Origin: Psychrosphaera ytuae
Lineage (GTDB): Bacteria; Pseudomonadota; Gammaproteobacteria; Enterobacterales; Alteromonadaceae
DNA length: 64,000 bases
Direction of reading: 5' to 3'
Assembly: GCF_017638545.1 (NCBI RefSeq)
Contig: NZ_CP072110.1
Span: 1 to 64,000 of the forward strand
This document shows positions 63,767 through 64,000 of the stretch, in pieces. The notes beneath the pieces were generated by a model. The model was not told the DNA's origin and made no database searches. It saw only the letters and a program-made list of their open reading frames with translations. The position numbers were made by a program, and so were the translations under genes. The number at the start of each line of letters is the position of its first letter. The stretch's first letter is position 1.

Positions 63767-64000
63767 GATATCTTTAACCGGCGTTTTGTTAAATTACTTA
63801 CCGCTTCCTCAATAAGTCGGACATCCACTGTTGCGTTAACATCTTTGTTCGATGAAAACGTTTTGTTGGTTAATAACTTGCCATTTTTAAATAACAAAGC
63901 ATTGTCTTTGTAAACAAATTGGAAATAACCACTACTGTAGTGAGTAACTATGTGGTGGGTATCAAACTCGCTAAAGGGTAGGTCGATTAAATTACGTTTA
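63760..64000 (-). CDS. C-terminal end of an unknown protein (truncated)
   Basis: A reading frame of 79 codons is open from the window edge to a TAA that overlaps the response-regulator stop by 7 nt. The segment is basic and polar with no membrane helix or known motif; it reads KRNLIDLPFSEF at its visible start and ends TKRRLKISQ. I cannot assign a function. The long open frame and the clean tail-to-tail arrangement support a real gene whose start lies beyond the window. Confidence 0.6.
   Translation of the reverse strand, partial: KRNLIDLPFSEFDTHHIVTHYSSGYFQFVYKDNALLFKNGKLLTNKTFSSNKDVNATVDVRLIEEAVSNLTKRRLKISQ

Noticed and set aside
1..64000. tRNA, rRNA, CRISPR, insertion sequence, prophage or defence island
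   Set aside because: No cloverleaf-like segment, repeat-spacer series, transposase, integrase or nuclease-type cluster was recognised; the intergenic gaps are short and explained by promoters and terminators. A covariance-model search would be needed to exclude small RNAs.

Overview
The window is chromosomal DNA from a gammaproteobacterium, most likely a marine Alteromonadales-type organism (Colwelliaceae, Pseudoalteromonadaceae or Alteromonadaceae; the genus is not decided by the sequence alone). The DNA is moderately AT-rich. Three conserved gammaproteobacterial blocks are present in nearly canonical order: lipA-lipB-ybeD-dacA-rlpA-rodA-mrdA-rlmH-rsfS; yggT-proC-yggS divergent from pilT-pilU; and rne divergent from rluC, then maf-2 (yceF), yceD-rpmF-plsX-fabH-fabD-fabG-acpP-fabF-pabC-mltG-tmk-holB-pilZ. 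I see no rRNA, tRNA, CRISPR array, insertion sequence, integrase or phage gene.

Layout. 1-5.1 kb: end of a CNNM/CBS membrane protein, a MAPEG protein, an M1 aminopeptidase lipoprotein, a patatin-like hydrolase and a membrane methyltransferase-like protein. 5.2-12 kb: a catalase-peroxidase with an export signal, a FadL-type outer-membrane porin, a LysR regulator and asparagine synthetase B. 12-19 kb: an unrecognised membrane-anchored protein, a GNAT enzyme, a DUF2306-type membrane protein, an M28 peptidase, a DUF3025 protein, a PQQ-type sugar dehydrogenase and a small membrane protein. 19-26.8 kb: hisF standing alone, a GH13 lipoprotein, NAD-malic enzyme, an S9 peptidase and an M14-like peptidase. 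26.8-35 kb: lipoate synthesis, then the cell-elongation operon. 35-39 kb: small conserved genes plus yggT-proC-yggS. 39-41.3 kb: the twitching ATPases PilT and PilU. 41.3-57.7 kb: RNase E, RluC and the fatty-acid/phospholipid operon, ending in pilZ. 57.7-64 kb: a VOC protein, aconitase A, a divergent histidine kinase and response-regulator/HD-domain pair, and the end of an unknown gene.

How the genes work together. Most of the window is housekeeping: lipoyl cofactor attachment, rod-shape peptidoglycan synthesis (PBP2/RodA, trimmed by PBP5 and RlpA), ribosome maturation factors, fatty-acid initiation and elongation, and DNA-replication accessory genes. Exported hydrolases (M1, M28, S9, GH13, SGNH) and the PQQ-type dehydrogenase suggest scavenging of peptides and polysaccharides. 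PilT, PilU and PilZ give type IV pilus retraction and assembly.

No convincing new multi-gene system was found. The parts most worth a second look are the divergent kinase/degenerate-HD response regulator pair, the pabC start codon placed directly on a terminator, several perfect inverted repeats in promoter-like or intergenic positions, and the Cys-containing membrane-anchored protein at 12.3 kb.
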